This document shows positions 1 to 9,672 of a stretch of DNA of 64,000 nucleotides, in pieces. Source of the stretch: Umezawaea sp049997955. Lineage in GTDB: Bacteria > Actinomycetota > Actinomycetes > Mycobacteriales > Pseudonocardiaceae. Location of the stretch: the NCBI GenBank assembly GCA_049997955.1, contig JAEBDY010000018.1:124001-188000 (forward strand), in the 5' to 3' direction. The position numbers and the translations under genes are program-made. Every line of letters begins with the position of its first letter. Position 1 is the stretch's first letter. The notes under the pieces were generated by a model that searched no databases, was not told where the DNA came from, and worked only from the letters and a program-made list of their open reading frames with translations.

Positions 1-2
1 AG

Positions 3-1229
3 CCCGGTGTGCTGGTGCGCTACCTGGACGCCGACGACGAGGTGGTCCACGCCGAGCACCGGCTCAGCGGCCGGATCCTGGACCCGTCGATCGACGTCGA
101 CGCGGCCTTCGTCGAGGTCAGCGCGCTGCTGCGGCCGCCGTCGTCGGGTGACTGGCGGTTCGCCGTGGTCGGGCTCGGCGAGGTGCTGCTGGAGGTCGAC
201 GGGCACGTGCTCGTGGACGAGCTGGTGGTGCCGGAGTCGGACGACCCGACGTACGTGCACGTCACGCCGTCGTTCCGCGAGGCGGTCTGGCCGGTCGAGG
301 AGGGCCGCGAGGTGCTGGTGCGCGCCCGGCGGCGGATGGCGCCCGGCGCGGGCTACGCGGTGGCGCTGGCCGCCGACCCGCCGAGGGTGGACGAGGACGC
401 CGAGCTGGCGGCGGCCGTGGAGCTGGCGCGCACGTCGGACGTCGCGGTCGTCGTGGTCGGCACCACGGACGAGATCGAGAGCGAGGGCTTCGACCGCACC
501 ACGCTGGAGCTGCCCGGCAGGCAGGACGAGCTGGTGCGCGCCGTCGCCGCGGTGAACCCGCGCACGGTCGTGGTCGTCAACTCGGGCGGCCCGGTGGAAC
601 TGCCGTGGCGCGACGAGGTCGCCGCCGTTCTGGTCACCTGGTTCCCCGGCCAGGAAGCCGGGGACGGGCTGGCCGACGTGCTGTTCGGCGCGGCGGAGCC
701 CGGCGGGCGGCTGCCGACCACGTGGGCCGCGCGCACGGCCGACGTGCCGGTGCTGGACACGACCCCGGTCGACGGGGTGCTCGACTACACCGAGGGCACG
801 CGCATCGGCTACCGGGCGTGGGCGGGCGGGCCGGTGGCGCCCGCGTACTGGTTCGGCCACGGCCTCGGCTACACGAACTGGACCTACGAGGGCTTCTCCG
901 CCCGCGACAACGTCGACGCCGAAGCCGGGTTCGACGTGCGCGTGCGGATCCGCAACACCGGGTCGCGCGAGGGCCGCGAGGTCGTGCAGGTGTACCAGGC
1001 CGAGGGTGAGGACCGGCGGCTCGTCGGCTACGCCGCCGTGCGGGCCGCTCCCGGCGAGGCCGTGTGGGTGCGGGTGCCGATCGAGCCGGACGCGCTGCGG
1101 CGGTGGTCGCCGTCCGACCGAACGTGGCTCCCGGCGGCGGGCGCGATCACGCTGCTGGCCGGCCCGTCGGCAGGCGACCTGCCGCTGTCGGGACGGCTCA
1201 ACACCGCGTTCAGGTCGACTCGCGGATGA
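3..1229 (+). CDS. GH3 family beta-glycosidase, C-terminal part (5' truncated by window)
   Basis: The reading frame is open from the first bases, so the gene begins upstream of the window and the catalytic TIM barrel is missing here. What remains is the end of a PA14-like insert (residues of roughly 1-120), then the second GH3 alpha/beta domain with VVVNSGGPVELPW and the conserved TWFPGQEAGDGLADVLFG block followed by PGGRLPTTW, and a C-terminal fibronectin-III-like domain ending near FRSTRG. This arrangement is typical of bacterial GH3 beta-glucosidases and beta-xylosidases; substrate cannot be told. Its stop overlaps by 20 bases the end of the convergent LacI gene. Next to an L-rhamnosidase locus it plausibly removes the glucose of rhamnoglucosides such as rutinosides (inference). 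Confidence 0.9.
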   Translation, partial: PGVLVRYLDADDEVVHAEHRLSGRILDPSIDVDAAFVEVSALLRPPSSGDWRFAVVGLGEVLLEVDGHVLVDELVVPESDDPTYVHVTPSFREAVWPVEEGREVLVRARRRMAPGAGYAVALAADPPRVDEDAELAAAVELARTSDVAVVVVGTTDEIESEGFDRTTLELPGRQDELVRAVAAVNPRTVVVVNSGGPVELPWRDEVAAVLVTWFPGQEAGDGLADVLFGAAEPGGRLPTTWAARTADVPVLDTTPVDGVLDYTEGTRIGYRAWAGGPVAPAYWFGHGLGYTNWTYEGFSARDNVDAEAGFDVRVRIRNTGSREGREVVQVYQAEGEDRRLVGYAAVRAAPGEAVWVRVPIEPDALRRWSPSDRTWLPAAGAITLLAGPSAGDLPLSGRLNTAFRSTRG

Positions 1230-2199
1230 CCAGTTCGGGCCGGAACATGATCTGCTGGTGGGCGTGCGACTCGGGGTGGTCGCACTCCTCCACCAGCAAC
1301 CGGGCCGCCGTCCGTCCGATGTGGAGGGTCGGCTGGCGAACCGACGACAGCGGCACGGCGGCGTCGGCCGCGAACTCGATGTCGTCGTAGCCCAGCAGCG
1401 CGATGTCCTCCGGCACCCGGCGGCCGGTGCTCACCGCCGCGCGCAGCACGCCCAGCGCCAGCAGGTCGTTGGCGCAGAACACCGCCGTCGGGGCCACGCC
1501 GTCGTCGAACAGCGCCCGCGCGGCCTCGTACCCGTGACGTGCCTTGAGCGCGGGCACCTCGACGACGTCGACGACCACACCCGAACCGGCCACGGCGCGG
1601 CGCAGTCCGGAAAGCCTGTCCTTGCACTGCCGCAACGACAACGGCCCGGTGACGTAGGCGATCCGGCGGTGGCCCCGCTCCAGCAGGTGGGCTCCCGCCA
1701 GCTCACCGCCCGCCACGTCGTCCACGGCGACCGAGCAGCAGTCCACCCGCGGGTCGTGCCGGTCCACCAGCACGGTCGGGGTACCGCGGCGGCGCAGCGC
1801 GTCGAGCCGCTCCGACGTGGGCCCGACCGGGGTGATCAGCATCCCCCGAACCCGCTGCTCCTCCAGCAGTTGCAGGTACCGGTCCTCACGGGCCGCCTGC
1901 TCGTCGGAGTTGCACAGCACCAGCGCGTAGCCCAGTTCGGTCGCCACGTCCTCGATGCCCCTGGCGATGTCGTGGAAGAACGGGTTCGCCAGGTCCAGCA
2001 CGACCAGGCCCAGCGACCGGCTGGTGCCCGCGCGCAGCTGGGCGGCCTGGGAGTTGCGCACGAAACCCAGCTCCGCGATGGCCGCGAGCACGACCTCGCG
2101 GGTGGCCTCGGACACCTTGTCCGGCCGGTTGAGGACGTTGGAGACCGTGCCGAGGGAGACCCCGGCACGTTCCGCCACGTCCTTGACGCTCGGTGCCAC
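1210..2199 (-). CDS. LacI-family transcriptional regulator of the rhamnose operon
   Basis: A 329-residue protein with a canonical LacI helix-turn-helix at residues about 4-25 (VKDVAERAGVSLGTVSNVLN) and a periplasmic-binding-protein-like effector domain to the C terminus (LGLVVLDLANPFFHD, FCANDLLALGVLRA). The start is a GTG. It is the last gene of the minus-strand rhamnose cluster, 42 bases after the rhamnosidase stop, so it is probably co-transcribed. Its likely operator is the perfect palindrome TGAAACGTTTCA upstream of the ABC transporter ATPase gene; L-rhamnose or a derivative would be the inducer (inference from context). No other regulator is in the cluster. Confidence 0.92.
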   Translation of the reverse strand: MAPSVKDVAERAGVSLGTVSNVLNRPDKVSEATREVVLAAIAELGFVRNSQAAQLRAGTSRSLGLVVLDLANPFFHDIARGIEDVATELGYALVLCNSDEQAAREDRYLQLLEEQRVRGMLITPVGPTSERLDALRRRGTPTVLVDRHDPRVDCCSVAVDDVAGGELAGAHLLERGHRRIAYVTGPLSLRQCKDRLSGLRRAVAGSGVVVDVVEVPALKARHGYEAARALFDDGVAPTAVFCANDLLALGVLRAAVSTGRRVPEDIALLGYDDIEFAADAAVPLSSVRQPTLHIGRTAARLLVEECDHPESHAHQQIMFRPELVIREST

Positions 2200-2241
2200 C
2201 GCGCGATCCTATTCGTCGAGCGACGATCCTGCCTGGGCCGA

Positions 2242-5200
2242 TCACTGCCGTCCGGCGAACCTCCACGTCCCGAACGGCACGCGGTGCACTACGAATCCGG
2301 GCTCGGTGCGCACGAACTCCGCGCCGACGGGCGCGGTGACCGCCTCGCGCGTCCGGGCCGGGACGTGCACCTCGGCCGTGGACCCGACGGGGACCTCCAC
2401 GGTGAGCTGCACCGCGGAGCCGACCAGCGACCAGCCGACCGACGCGGTGCCGCGCACGGTGCGGATCGAGGTCTGCGCCCACGTCACGCCCACCCGCGCG
2501 TCCGGCCGGACGACGAACGTCCTGTACCCGGCGTCGCCGGGACGCAGGCCCGCCACGTTCTCGTAGAGCCACTGCACGACCGTGCCCTGGAAGTAGTGGT
2601 CGCGCGACCGCGAGTCCGCGGGCCACATCTCCCACATCGTGTCGGCGCCGTTGTCGAACCAGAAGCCCCAGCTGGGGAAGCTGCGCTGAACCGCGATCGC
2701 GTGCGCCACGTCGGGGTACCCGTGCCGCGTCAACGCCCTCAGCAGCACGCTCGTGCCCAGCGCCCCGGTGTTGAGGTGGTCGCCGCGCGCCCGGATGTCC
2801 GCGACGAGCGCCTCCACGACCGACGACACCTGACCGGGCGGGACGAGGTCGAACACCAGCGGGATCGCCTGGGAGGTCTGGCGGAAGTCCGGGTCCTGCG
2901 CGCTGCGGTAGCGGCCGTCGACCAGGAACGTCGCGTTGAGCGCGTCGCGGCACGTGTTCGCCGTCGCCCGGTAGCGGGCCGAGACGTCGTTGTGGCCCAG
3001 CAGGTCGCCGAGTTCGGCCGTGGCGATGAGCGCGCGGTGCAGGTACGCGGTCGCGGTGAGCCGGGTGTCCTCCGGCGGGTTGCCGCCGTAGCCGGGCGGC
3101 AGGTAGTCGCCCAGCGCGGTGCTGGCCAGACCTCCTTGCAGGCGGCCGATCTCCCAGTCCAGGTACTTCGTCACCGTCGGCCAGTGGTCGGCCGCGAGGC
3201 GTTCGTCGCCGTACACCCGGTACATCTCGCGGAGCAGGAACGGGTACACCGTCGTCCACTCCGGCGCGGGCGCGGCCTCCTGGTAGCCCCAGCCGCCGCT
3301 GGGCACGATCACCGGCAGCGCGCCCGGCGCGGTCTGGCTGTCGGCGAGGTCGCCGATCCACTTGCCCAGGAACCGCTGCACGCCGAACGCGTGCGCCAGC
3401 ACGGGGGCGCCGAGCTGCGCGTCACCGGTCCAGCCGTTCTTCTCGTACATCGGGGTGTCGGTGGGGATGCCGTGCAGGTTGTTGAGCAGGGTCCGCTTCA
3501 TCGCCCGGTCGAGCTGCTCGAAGAACGGCTTGGAGCAGCGGAACACGCCGGTCTCCGGGACGTCGCTGTGCACGACCCGGCCGACCACGTCCTCCAGCGC
3601 GGGCTTGTAGGGGAAGCCGGTGACCTGGACGTAGCGGAAGCCCTTGTAGGAGAAGCGCGGCTCCCACGTCTCGGTCCCCTGCCCGGAGCACGTGTACTCG
3701 TCGACCTGGTGGCGTCCGGGCACGTGGCCGTTGGTGTTGAGCACGCTGCCGTCGGGGTTGAGCCGTTCACCGTGCGCCAGCCGGATGACCGTGCCCGCGG
3801 GTGCGCGGACGGAGATCCTGCTCCACCCGGCCATGGTCCGGCCGAGGTCGACCACGTGCACACCCGCCCGCAGTTCGGTCACGGCGGTCGCGGGCACGGT
3901 CTCCACGACCCGGATCGGTTCGTGCTGCTGGGCCAGCAGCGTCCCCTTGGGAGGGTCGACGAGGGTGGGTTCCCGCCAGTCCCCCGGAACGCGGCGGGCG
4001 TCGTAGGACTCCCCCGCGTACAGGGAGTTCGTCACCGTGGGGCTCTCCGCGACCCGCCAGCCCGCGTCGGAGGCGACCGTGGTGCGCGAGCCGTCGGCGT
4101 GGGTGATCTCCAGCTGCGCCAGCAGTTTCGGCTCGGCGTGCCAGTGCGCCTGCTCCCAGCGCCACACGTTCGGCGTGGTCATGCCGTAGAAGCCGCGGCC
4201 CAGCGCCACGTCGAGGGTGTTCGCGCCCTGGACCAGCCGCGCGGTGATGTCGTGGGTGGCGTAGAGGACCGTCTCCTCGTAGTCGGTGAAGCCGGGGTCC
4301 AGCACCCGGTCGCCGACCTTGCCGCCGTTGAGCTGGGCGTCGTAGTAGGCCAGTCCGGCGATGTGCAGCCGAGCGCTCGCCACGGGCTTGGCGAGGGTGA
4401 ACTCCTTGCGCAGCACCGGTGCCGGGGGTTCCACGACCAGGCTGACGCCACGGCCCCACGGGCTCTGGCCGTACGCCGCGAGCACGACCGCGGCGGCCCA
4501 CGCCGAGTCGTCGAACCCCGGTTGCCGCCAGCCGGCCTGCTCGGTGTCGGCGACCTTCCACCCGGTCCCGGTGACCAGTTCCCGTGGCCCGGAGCCGGAT
4601 TCGACCACCAGCCGCACGAGCAGGCCACCGGGGTTGACCGAGACGTTGCCGCGGTTGGTGGCGAGCGCCGCGAGCACGACCCGGCCACCGGCAGCGCGCA
4701 CCAGGGCGGTGACGTCGGCGGACTTGCCGAGCTTCCAGCCGTCGACCTGCTCCGGCGAGGACAGCACCTGCTGCCCGTTCAAGAACAGGGTGAAGTCGTC
4801 GTCGGCGGTGGCGACGACCCGTGCCCGCGTGATCCCCGACGGCACGTCCAGGCCCGCGCGGAACCAGCGCGGACCCGACGGCGCGCCGGACGGGGTCGCG
4901 CCGGGCGACCAGATCCACGACGCCGGGTCGAAGGACAGCCCCGCGACCGGTGGCGCGGCGCCGATCCACCTGGCGGTCCACGGTGTGCCGAGGAACGCCG
5001 TCTCCCACCACTTCGCCGTGCTCCACGCCGACGCCCTACCACGCTGGTCCCACACCCGGACACGCCAGGTGTAACGGGTGTGCGGGCGCAGCGCGGGACC
5101 GTCGTAGACGATTCCGACGCTGCGGTCGGACACCACCTTCCCGGTGTCCCACACCCCGTCGACCCGCACCTGGTACGCGGACTGCCCACCACCTGCGCTG

Positions 5201-5403
5201 TCCGCCGCCAAGATCCACGACAGCCGGGGTTTCGGCACGTCCGTGCCCAACAGGGTCTCCGCGTACTCGACCGAGGTGGACTCGATCCGCAGTCCACCCG
5301 CCGGTTCGACGTCGGCCGCCGCGGTGCCCACCGGAAGTGCCAGAACCCCTGCCCCCACCGCGGAACCCAGCAAGAAGTCCCGTCGGTTGACCCCGCCGCT
5401 CAT
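2242..5403 (-). CDS. Tat-exported GH78 alpha-L-rhamnosidase
   Basis: The enzyme removes terminal alpha-L-rhamnose from glycosides. The ATG start at 5403 has a GAGGGG ribosome site and gives a twin-arginine signal (R7-R8-D-F-L-L, then a hydrophobic stretch ending LPVGTAAA); longer upstream readings lack coding character. At 1053 residues it has the GH78 order: N-terminal Fn3/carbohydrate-binding beta domains, an (alpha/alpha)6 barrel and a C-terminal beta domain. The active-site block DTPMYEKNGWTGDA is visible, with Glu654 the probable general acid; the family usually has ER where this has EK. It sits 40 bases after rhaI in the operon, so released rhamnose feeds the adjacent importer. Confidence 0.93.
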   Translation of the reverse strand: MSGGVNRRDFLLGSAVGAGVLALPVGTAAADVEPAGGLRIESTSVEYAETLLGTDVPKPRLSWILAADSAGGGQSAYQVRVDGVWDTGKVVSDRSVGIVYDGPALRPHTRYTWRVRVWDQRGRASAWSTAKWWETAFLGTPWTARWIGAAPPVAGLSFDPASWIWSPGATPSGAPSGPRWFRAGLDVPSGITRARVVATADDDFTLFLNGQQVLSSPEQVDGWKLGKSADVTALVRAAGGRVVLAALATNRGNVSVNPGGLLVRLVVESGSGPRELVTGTGWKVADTEQAGWRQPGFDDSAWAAAVVLAAYGQSPWGRGVSLVVEPPAPVLRKEFTLAKPVASARLHIAGLAYYDAQLNGGKVGDRVLDPGFTDYEETVLYATHDITARLVQGANTLDVALGRGFYGMTTPNVWRWEQAHWHAEPKLLAQLEITHADGSRTTVASDAGWRVAESPTVTNSLYAGESYDARRVPGDWREPTLVDPPKGTLLAQQHEPIRVVETVPATAVTELRAGVHVVDLGRTMAGWSRISVRAPAGTVIRLAHGERLNPDGSVLNTNGHVPGRHQVDEYTCSGQGTETWEPRFSYKGFRYVQVTGFPYKPALEDVVGRVVHSDVPETGVFRCSKPFFEQLDRAMKRTLLNNLHGIPTDTPMYEKNGWTGDAQLGAPVLAHAFGVQRFLGKWIGDLADSQTAPGALPVIVPSGGWGYQEAAPAPEWTTVYPFLLREMYRVYGDERLAADHWPTVTKYLDWEIGRLQGGLASTALGDYLPPGYGGNPPEDTRLTATAYLHRALIATAELGDLLGHNDVSARYRATANTCRDALNATFLVDGRYRSAQDPDFRQTSQAIPLVFDLVPPGQVSSVVEALVADIRARGDHLNTGALGTSVLLRALTRHGYPDVAHAIAVQRSFPSWGFWFDNGADTMWEMWPADSRSRDHYFQGTVVQWLYENVAGLRPGDAGYRTFVVRPDARVGVTWAQTSIRTVRGTASVGWSLVGSAVQLTVEVPVGSTAEVHVPARTREAVTAPVGAEFVRTEPGFVVHRVPFGTWRFAGRQ

Positions 5404-5443
5404 CGGTTTCCCCTCGTCGTCCACTCGTTCAGGGCACGATCGG

Positions 5444-6613
5444 TCAGGCGCCCCACCCGGCTTGTTCGCCGCCAACGCGGTCAGCGCTGATCCGATCGCC
5501 GTAACCGGACCGGCGGTAGGCCCGGACGGGATCGGGGTCGAGCCCCATGTCGGTCCGCAGCTCGGCGAGCAGCGGTCGCACATCGGTGTTGTAGGCGTCC
5601 ATCAGCACCTCGTTGGACTCCAGCACGTCGCCGGAGTCCTGAGCCGCTTCGAGCGCGTCCACGTCGACCAGCAGCGCTTTCGCCGTGGCCTCCTGGACGT
5701 TGAGCACCGAGCGGATGATCGCGGGGATCTTCGCCTCGATGTTGTGGCACTGGTCGAGCATGAAGGCGATGCCCGCCTCGGGTTTCAAGGCGTCGCCCCG
5801 CACGATCTCGTGCATGATCCGGAACAGCTGGAACGGATCGGCCGCCCCCACCATGAGGTCGTCGTCGGCGTAGAAGCGGCTGTTGAAGTCGAACGCGCCC
5901 AACCTCTTGGCCCGCACCAGGAACGAGACGATGAACTCGATGTTCGTGCCGGGGGCGTGGTGACCGGTGTCGATCACCACCTGCGCCTTGGGCCCGAGTT
6001 CGACGCAGTGCGCGAACGCGGTGCCCCAGTCCGGGATGTCGGTGGCGTAGAACGCGGGCTCGAAGAGCTTGTACTCCACCAGCATCCGCTGGTCGTCACC
6101 CAGCCGGTCGTACACCTCCCGCAGCGCTTCGGCCAGCCTGTCCTGCCGTCGCGCCAGGTTGTCCTGACCGGGGTAGTTCAGCCCGTCGGAGAACCACAGC
6201 TTGAGGTCGCGCGACCCCGTCTCGTCCATGATGGACACGCAGTCGAGCAGGTGGTCGGTCGCCTTGCGCCGGATCCGGGGATCCGGGTTCGTGACGCTGC
6301 CGAGCTTGTAGTCGTCGTCCTGGAACACGTTGGAGTTGATGGCGCCCAGGGCCACGCCGCGGTCCGCGGCGTGGTCCGCCAAGGCCCGGTAGTCGTCGAC
6401 GGCGTCCCACGGGATGTGCAGCGCCACCGTCGGCGCGACGCCGGTGAAGGCGTGCACCTGGGCGGCGTCGTCGATCTTCTCGAACGGCGTGCGCGGCACA
6501 CCGGGTTGGGTGAACACCTTGAATCGGGTGCCGGAGTTGCCGTACGCCCACGACGGCGTCTCGATCCGCTGTGCGCGCAGGGCGGCCTTCACCCGGTCCG
6601 TGGTCTCCGTCAT
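5444..6613 (-). CDS. rhaI: L-rhamnose isomerase (RhaI type)
   Basis: A 389-residue cytoplasmic enzyme that converts L-rhamnose to L-rhamnulose, using divalent metal. The ATG at 6613 starts MTETTDRVKAALRAQRIETP, the usual N terminus of this subgroup; longer frames run into the 3' end of the binding-protein gene. Metal and substrate residues appear in VEYKLFEPAFY, VIDTGHHAPGTNIE and FDFNSRFYADDDL. It belongs to the Pseudomonas stutzeri/actinobacterial type rather than E. coli RhaA. It lies 14 bases downstream of the transporter binding protein. No rhamnulokinase, aldolase or mutarotase gene follows within the cluster, so later steps must be encoded elsewhere. Confidence 0.95.
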   Translation of the reverse strand: MTETTDRVKAALRAQRIETPSWAYGNSGTRFKVFTQPGVPRTPFEKIDDAAQVHAFTGVAPTVALHIPWDAVDDYRALADHAADRGVALGAINSNVFQDDDYKLGSVTNPDPRIRRKATDHLLDCVSIMDETGSRDLKLWFSDGLNYPGQDNLARRQDRLAEALREVYDRLGDDQRMLVEYKLFEPAFYATDIPDWGTAFAHCVELGPKAQVVIDTGHHAPGTNIEFIVSFLVRAKRLGAFDFNSRFYADDDLMVGAADPFQLFRIMHEIVRGDALKPEAGIAFMLDQCHNIEAKIPAIIRSVLNVQEATAKALLVDVDALEAAQDSGDVLESNEVLMDAYNTDVRPLLAELRTDMGLDPDPVRAYRRSGYGDRISADRVGGEQAGWGA

Positions 6614-6627
6614 CGTGCTCCCCCGGT

Positions 6628-7698
6628 CTAGAAGTCGAACTGGTCGATGTTGCTCGAGGTGAACTCCGTCGGCGGGCCGAGGACCAGTTCGCCCTTGGCG
6701 CCGACGGTGTAGTCGCCGAGGTCGCCCGCCTTGAACTTCTCGCCCTCGGCGCCGGTGATCTGACCGGACGCGAGCGCGGCGGCGGCGTAGACGGCCAGGT
6801 AGCCGAGCTTGCTCGGGTCCCACAGCGCGAACGACTTGACGGTGCCGTCCTTGACGTAGTCGCGCATCTGGTTCGGCGTGCCGAGACCGGTGAGCGCGAC
6901 CTTGCCCTTGTACTCCGAGGAGCTGAGGTAGCGGGCCGCCGCGGCGACGCCGACGGTCGTCGGCGAGATGATGCCCTTGAGGTTCGGGTGCGCCTGGAGC
7001 AGACCCTGGGTCTTCTGGAACGACGTCTGGTCGTCGTCGTTGCCGTACGCCGTTTCCACCAGCTTGAGACCGGCGTTGGCCGGCTTGGCCAACTCGGTCT
7101 TCATGATCTCGATCCAGGCGTTCTGGTTGGTGGCGTTGGGGGTCGCGGACAGGATCGCGATCTCACCCTGGCCGCCGGTCGCGTCCGCGATCATCTTCAC
7201 CTGGATGGTGGCGATCTCCTGCGTCGTGGCCTGGTTGACGAAGATGTCACGGGCGTCGGGCGCGGCGTCGGAGTCGAACGTCACGACCTTCATGCCCTGC
7301 GACCGCGCGGTCTTCAGCGAGGGGGCCACGGCGTTGGCGTCGTTCGCCGACAGCACCAGCGCGTTCTGCTTCTGCTGCGCGGCGGTGTTGATGTAGGTGA
7401 CCTGGGAGGACGCGCTGGCCTCCGACGGACCGGTCGCCTTGAGCTCGGCCTTGATCGCCGAGGCGGCGTCGTCCGATCCCTTCTGCGCCACGGTGAAGTA
7501 CGGGTTGTTGACCGCCTTCGGCAGGAAGGTGATCTTCAGCCCCTCCTTGAGGGTCGCGTTCGGATCGGCCGCGGCGGAGCTGCCCGCCGCGGGGGCGTTG
7601 GTCTGGGCGCTGTCCTTGCTGGTGCCGCTGCACCCGGCCAGCGCTACCGCGCTGGACAGCAGCAGCACCAACGTGGTGACCGCGGGGCGTGGGGTCAT
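6628..7698 (-). CDS. rhaS: Rhamnose ABC transporter substrate-binding lipoprotein
   Basis: A 356-residue lipoprotein with a signal peptide ending in the lipobox LAGC (Cys23), an Ala/Ser/Asn spacer and a type I periplasmic sugar-binding fold (KITFLPKAVNNPYF, DSDAAPDARDIFVNQ, GIISPTTVGVAAAARY, LTGLGTPNQMRDYVKDG). It matches the RhaS rhamnose-binding group; the name here means the binding protein, not the E. coli activator. Its ATG overlaps the stop of the preceding permease as ATGA, showing translational coupling. It collects rhamnose outside the cell for the two permeases and ATPase encoded just before it. Confidence 0.93.
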   Translation of the reverse strand: MTPRPAVTTLVLLLSSAVALAGCSGTSKDSAQTNAPAAGSSAAADPNATLKEGLKITFLPKAVNNPYFTVAQKGSDDAASAIKAELKATGPSEASASSQVTYINTAAQQKQNALVLSANDANAVAPSLKTARSQGMKVVTFDSDAAPDARDIFVNQATTQEIATIQVKMIADATGGQGEIAILSATPNATNQNAWIEIMKTELAKPANAGLKLVETAYGNDDDQTSFQKTQGLLQAHPNLKGIISPTTVGVAAAARYLSSSEYKGKVALTGLGTPNQMRDYVKDGTVKSFALWDPSKLGYLAVYAAAALASGQITGAEGEKFKAGDLGDYTVGAKGELVLGPPTEFTSSNIDQFDF

Positions 7699-8663
7699 GG
7701 TGATCGCCTTCCTGTGCTTGAGGATCGAACGCGGGCCGTCAGCGCGGGCGCGAGCACGCTCACCAGGAGCAGGAGCCCGGTGACGACGGTGAGGATCTCG
7801 GTGGAGACGTCGTCGAGGATGAGGACGTTGCGCAGCCCGCCGAGCAGCAGCACTCCGGCGAGCACGCCGCCCAGCGTTCCGCGTCCGCCGAAGATGGAGA
7901 CGCCGCCGAGGAGCACGGCGGCGACGACCGCGAGTTCCAGGCCGACTCCGTTGTCGGCGCGGGCACTGGAGAAGCGGAACGTGTAGACGATCCCGGCGAG
8001 CGCGGACATCGCGCCGGTCAGGACGAACAGCGTGAGCTTGACCCGCTTGACCCGGATGCCGGAGAAGCGGGCGCCTTCCTCGTTGGAGCCGATCGCGTAG
8101 ACCGAGCGGCCGAACGAGCTGGTGTGCAGGGTGATCGCGAACGCGATGGCCAGCACCGCGCACATCACGATCGGGTAGGGCAGCCAGGTGCCGGGCACCG
8201 GCGTGGTGCCGAACCGGGTGAAGTTCGCCGGGAAGTCGGCCACCGCCCGGTCGCCGAGCACGACGAGCGCCAGTCCCCGGTACAGCGCCAGGGTGCCGAT
8301 CGTGACGGCCAGCGACGGCAGCCCGAAGCGGGTCACCAGCAGGCCGTTGACCGCCCCGCACACCGCGCCGAGGACTACCACCGTCGGCAGGATCGCCTCC
8401 AGCGTCCAGCCCGCGTCCCACAGCTCGCCGATGACCGCGCTGGACAGGCCCAGCACCGACGCCACCGACAGGTCGATCTCACCGGACACCACCACCAGCG
8501 TGAGCGGCAGCGCGATCAGGGCGATCTCGCCGATGTCCAGGCCGAGGTAGAAGAGGTTGCCGCCGTCCAGGAACGCACCACCGGTGCGGATCTGGCCGAC
8601 GACCGCGACGAGCACCAGGAGCGCGACCAGTGCGGTCTCCCAGCGGGCGAACCGCTCAAGCAT
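7695..8663 (-). CDS. rhaQ: Rhamnose ABC transporter permease 2
   Basis: A polytopic membrane protein of about 322 residues in the RbsC/branched-chain permease family, with repeated hydrophobic segments and the family blocks GEIDLSVAS, YAIGSNEEGARFSGI and LLGGVSIFGGRGTLGGV. The ATG at 8663 is preferred because AAGGAG lies 8 bases upstream; a GTG at 8672 would overlap this site. The start overlaps the stop of the preceding permease by 8 bases, and its own stop overlaps the next start. It pairs with the other permease to form the membrane channel of the rhamnose importer. Confidence 0.92.
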   Translation of the reverse strand: MLERFARWETALVALLVLVAVVGQIRTGGAFLDGGNLFYLGLDIGEIALIALPLTLVVVSGEIDLSVASVLGLSSAVIGELWDAGWTLEAILPTVVVLGAVCGAVNGLLVTRFGLPSLAVTIGTLALYRGLALVVLGDRAVADFPANFTRFGTTPVPGTWLPYPIVMCAVLAIAFAITLHTSSFGRSVYAIGSNEEGARFSGIRVKRVKLTLFVLTGAMSALAGIVYTFRFSSARADNGVGLELAVVAAVLLGGVSIFGGRGTLGGVLAGVLLLGGLRNVLILDDVSTEILTVVTGLLLLVSVLAPALTARVRSSSTGRRSP

Positions 8664-9672
8664 CGTGGTCACTCCTTCCGCGCAGCTCCCTGGCGAGCTT
8701 CAGCGCCAGGAGCCGGTCGACGGTGATGGCGCCGATGAGCAGGGCGCCGCTGATGGCCTGCTGCCAGAACGCCGGGATGCGCAGCACGACCAGGCAGCTC
8801 GCGATCGTGCCGAGCAGCAGGGCGCCCAGCGCCGCGCCGACGACCGTGCCGGAGCCGCCGAAGATCGCCACGCCGCCCACGACGACGGCCGCGACCACCT
8901 GGAGCTCCAGGCCGGTCCCCGCGGCGGCGTCGACCGTGCCGTAGCGGGAGACCCACAGCGCGCCCGCCAGGCCGGCCATCGTGCCGGACAGCACGAACGC
9001 GGTGAACACCCGACGCGCCACCGGGATCCCGGCCAGCACGGCGGCGTCCGGGTTGGAGCCGATCGCGTAGAGGTCGCGGCCGGAGCGGTACGAACGCAGG
9101 TACAGCGCCGCGGCGCCGACGACGGCGAGCGTGATCAGCACGAGCACCGGAACGCCGAACAGCCTGCCGTTGCCCAGGTCGAGCAGCTCGTCGGGCAGGT
9201 TCGATGCGTTGACCTGCTTCCCCTGCGCCAGCGCGAAGTCGACGCCGCGGAAGACGTAGAGCGTGCCGAGCGTGACGACCAGGCTGGGCACCCGGCCGAC
9301 GGCGACCAGCAGTCCGTTGACGACCCCGCAGACCGCGCCGATCACCACGCCGAGCAGCAGCCCGGCGACGATCGGCGTCCCGGGGTGGTCGGCGAAGGTC
9401 TGCGCGGTCAGGAACGCCGAGAGCCCCAGCGTGGAGCCGACGGACAGGTCCACGTTGCGGGTCACCACGACGAGCGTCTGGCCCACGGCGAGCACGGCCA
9501 CCACGGAGGCGTTGAGCAGCAGGTCGCGGATGCCCTGCGCCTCCACGAACCGCGGGTTGACGAACGCGGTCGGGATGATCACCAGCGCGAGCGCCACGAC
9601 GATGCCGAGTTCACGGGCCCGTCCGACCAGGTCGGCGAGCCGTCGGGCGCGCGAGGGCGCGACGGTGGTCAC
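8656..9672 (-). CDS. rhaP: Rhamnose ABC transporter permease 1
   Basis: A 338-residue polytopic inner-membrane permease of the RbsC family, with NVDLSVGSTLGLSAFL, YAIGSNPDAAVLAGIPV and GGVAIFGGSGTVVG as the conserved blocks shared with its partner permease. The GTG start at 9672 overlaps the ATPase stop as GTGA, a typical coupled junction; longer readings upstream are antisense-like and run inside the ATPase gene. The two permeases share the same motifs but are clearly diverged, which fits the heterodimeric channel of rhamnose importers. Confidence 0.92.
   Translation of the reverse strand: MTTVAPSRARRLADLVGRARELGIVVALALVIIPTAFVNPRFVEAQGIRDLLLNASVVAVLAVGQTLVVVTRNVDLSVGSTLGLSAFLTAQTFADHPGTPIVAGLLLGVVIGAVCGVVNGLLVAVGRVPSLVVTLGTLYVFRGVDFALAQGKQVNASNLPDELLDLGNGRLFGVPVLVLITLAVVGAAALYLRSYRSGRDLYAIGSNPDAAVLAGIPVARRVFTAFVLSGTMAGLAGALWVSRYGTVDAAAGTGLELQVVAAVVVGGVAIFGGSGTVVGAALGALLLGTIASCLVVLRIPAFWQQAISGALLIGAITVDRLLALKLARELRGRSDHDA

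Noticed and set aside
1006..5490. Very long plus-strand open frame (about 1494 codons) opposite the LacI and rhamnosidase genes
   Set aside because: It is the antisense shadow of high-GC genes: composition is Arg/Gly/His-rich with no domain, and the minus-strand proteins are clear family members.
5404..5583. Upstream extension of the rhamnosidase by 60 residues
   Set aside because: The extension overlaps the rhaI 3' end, has no signal character, and the ATG at 5403 has both a ribosome site and a Tat signal.
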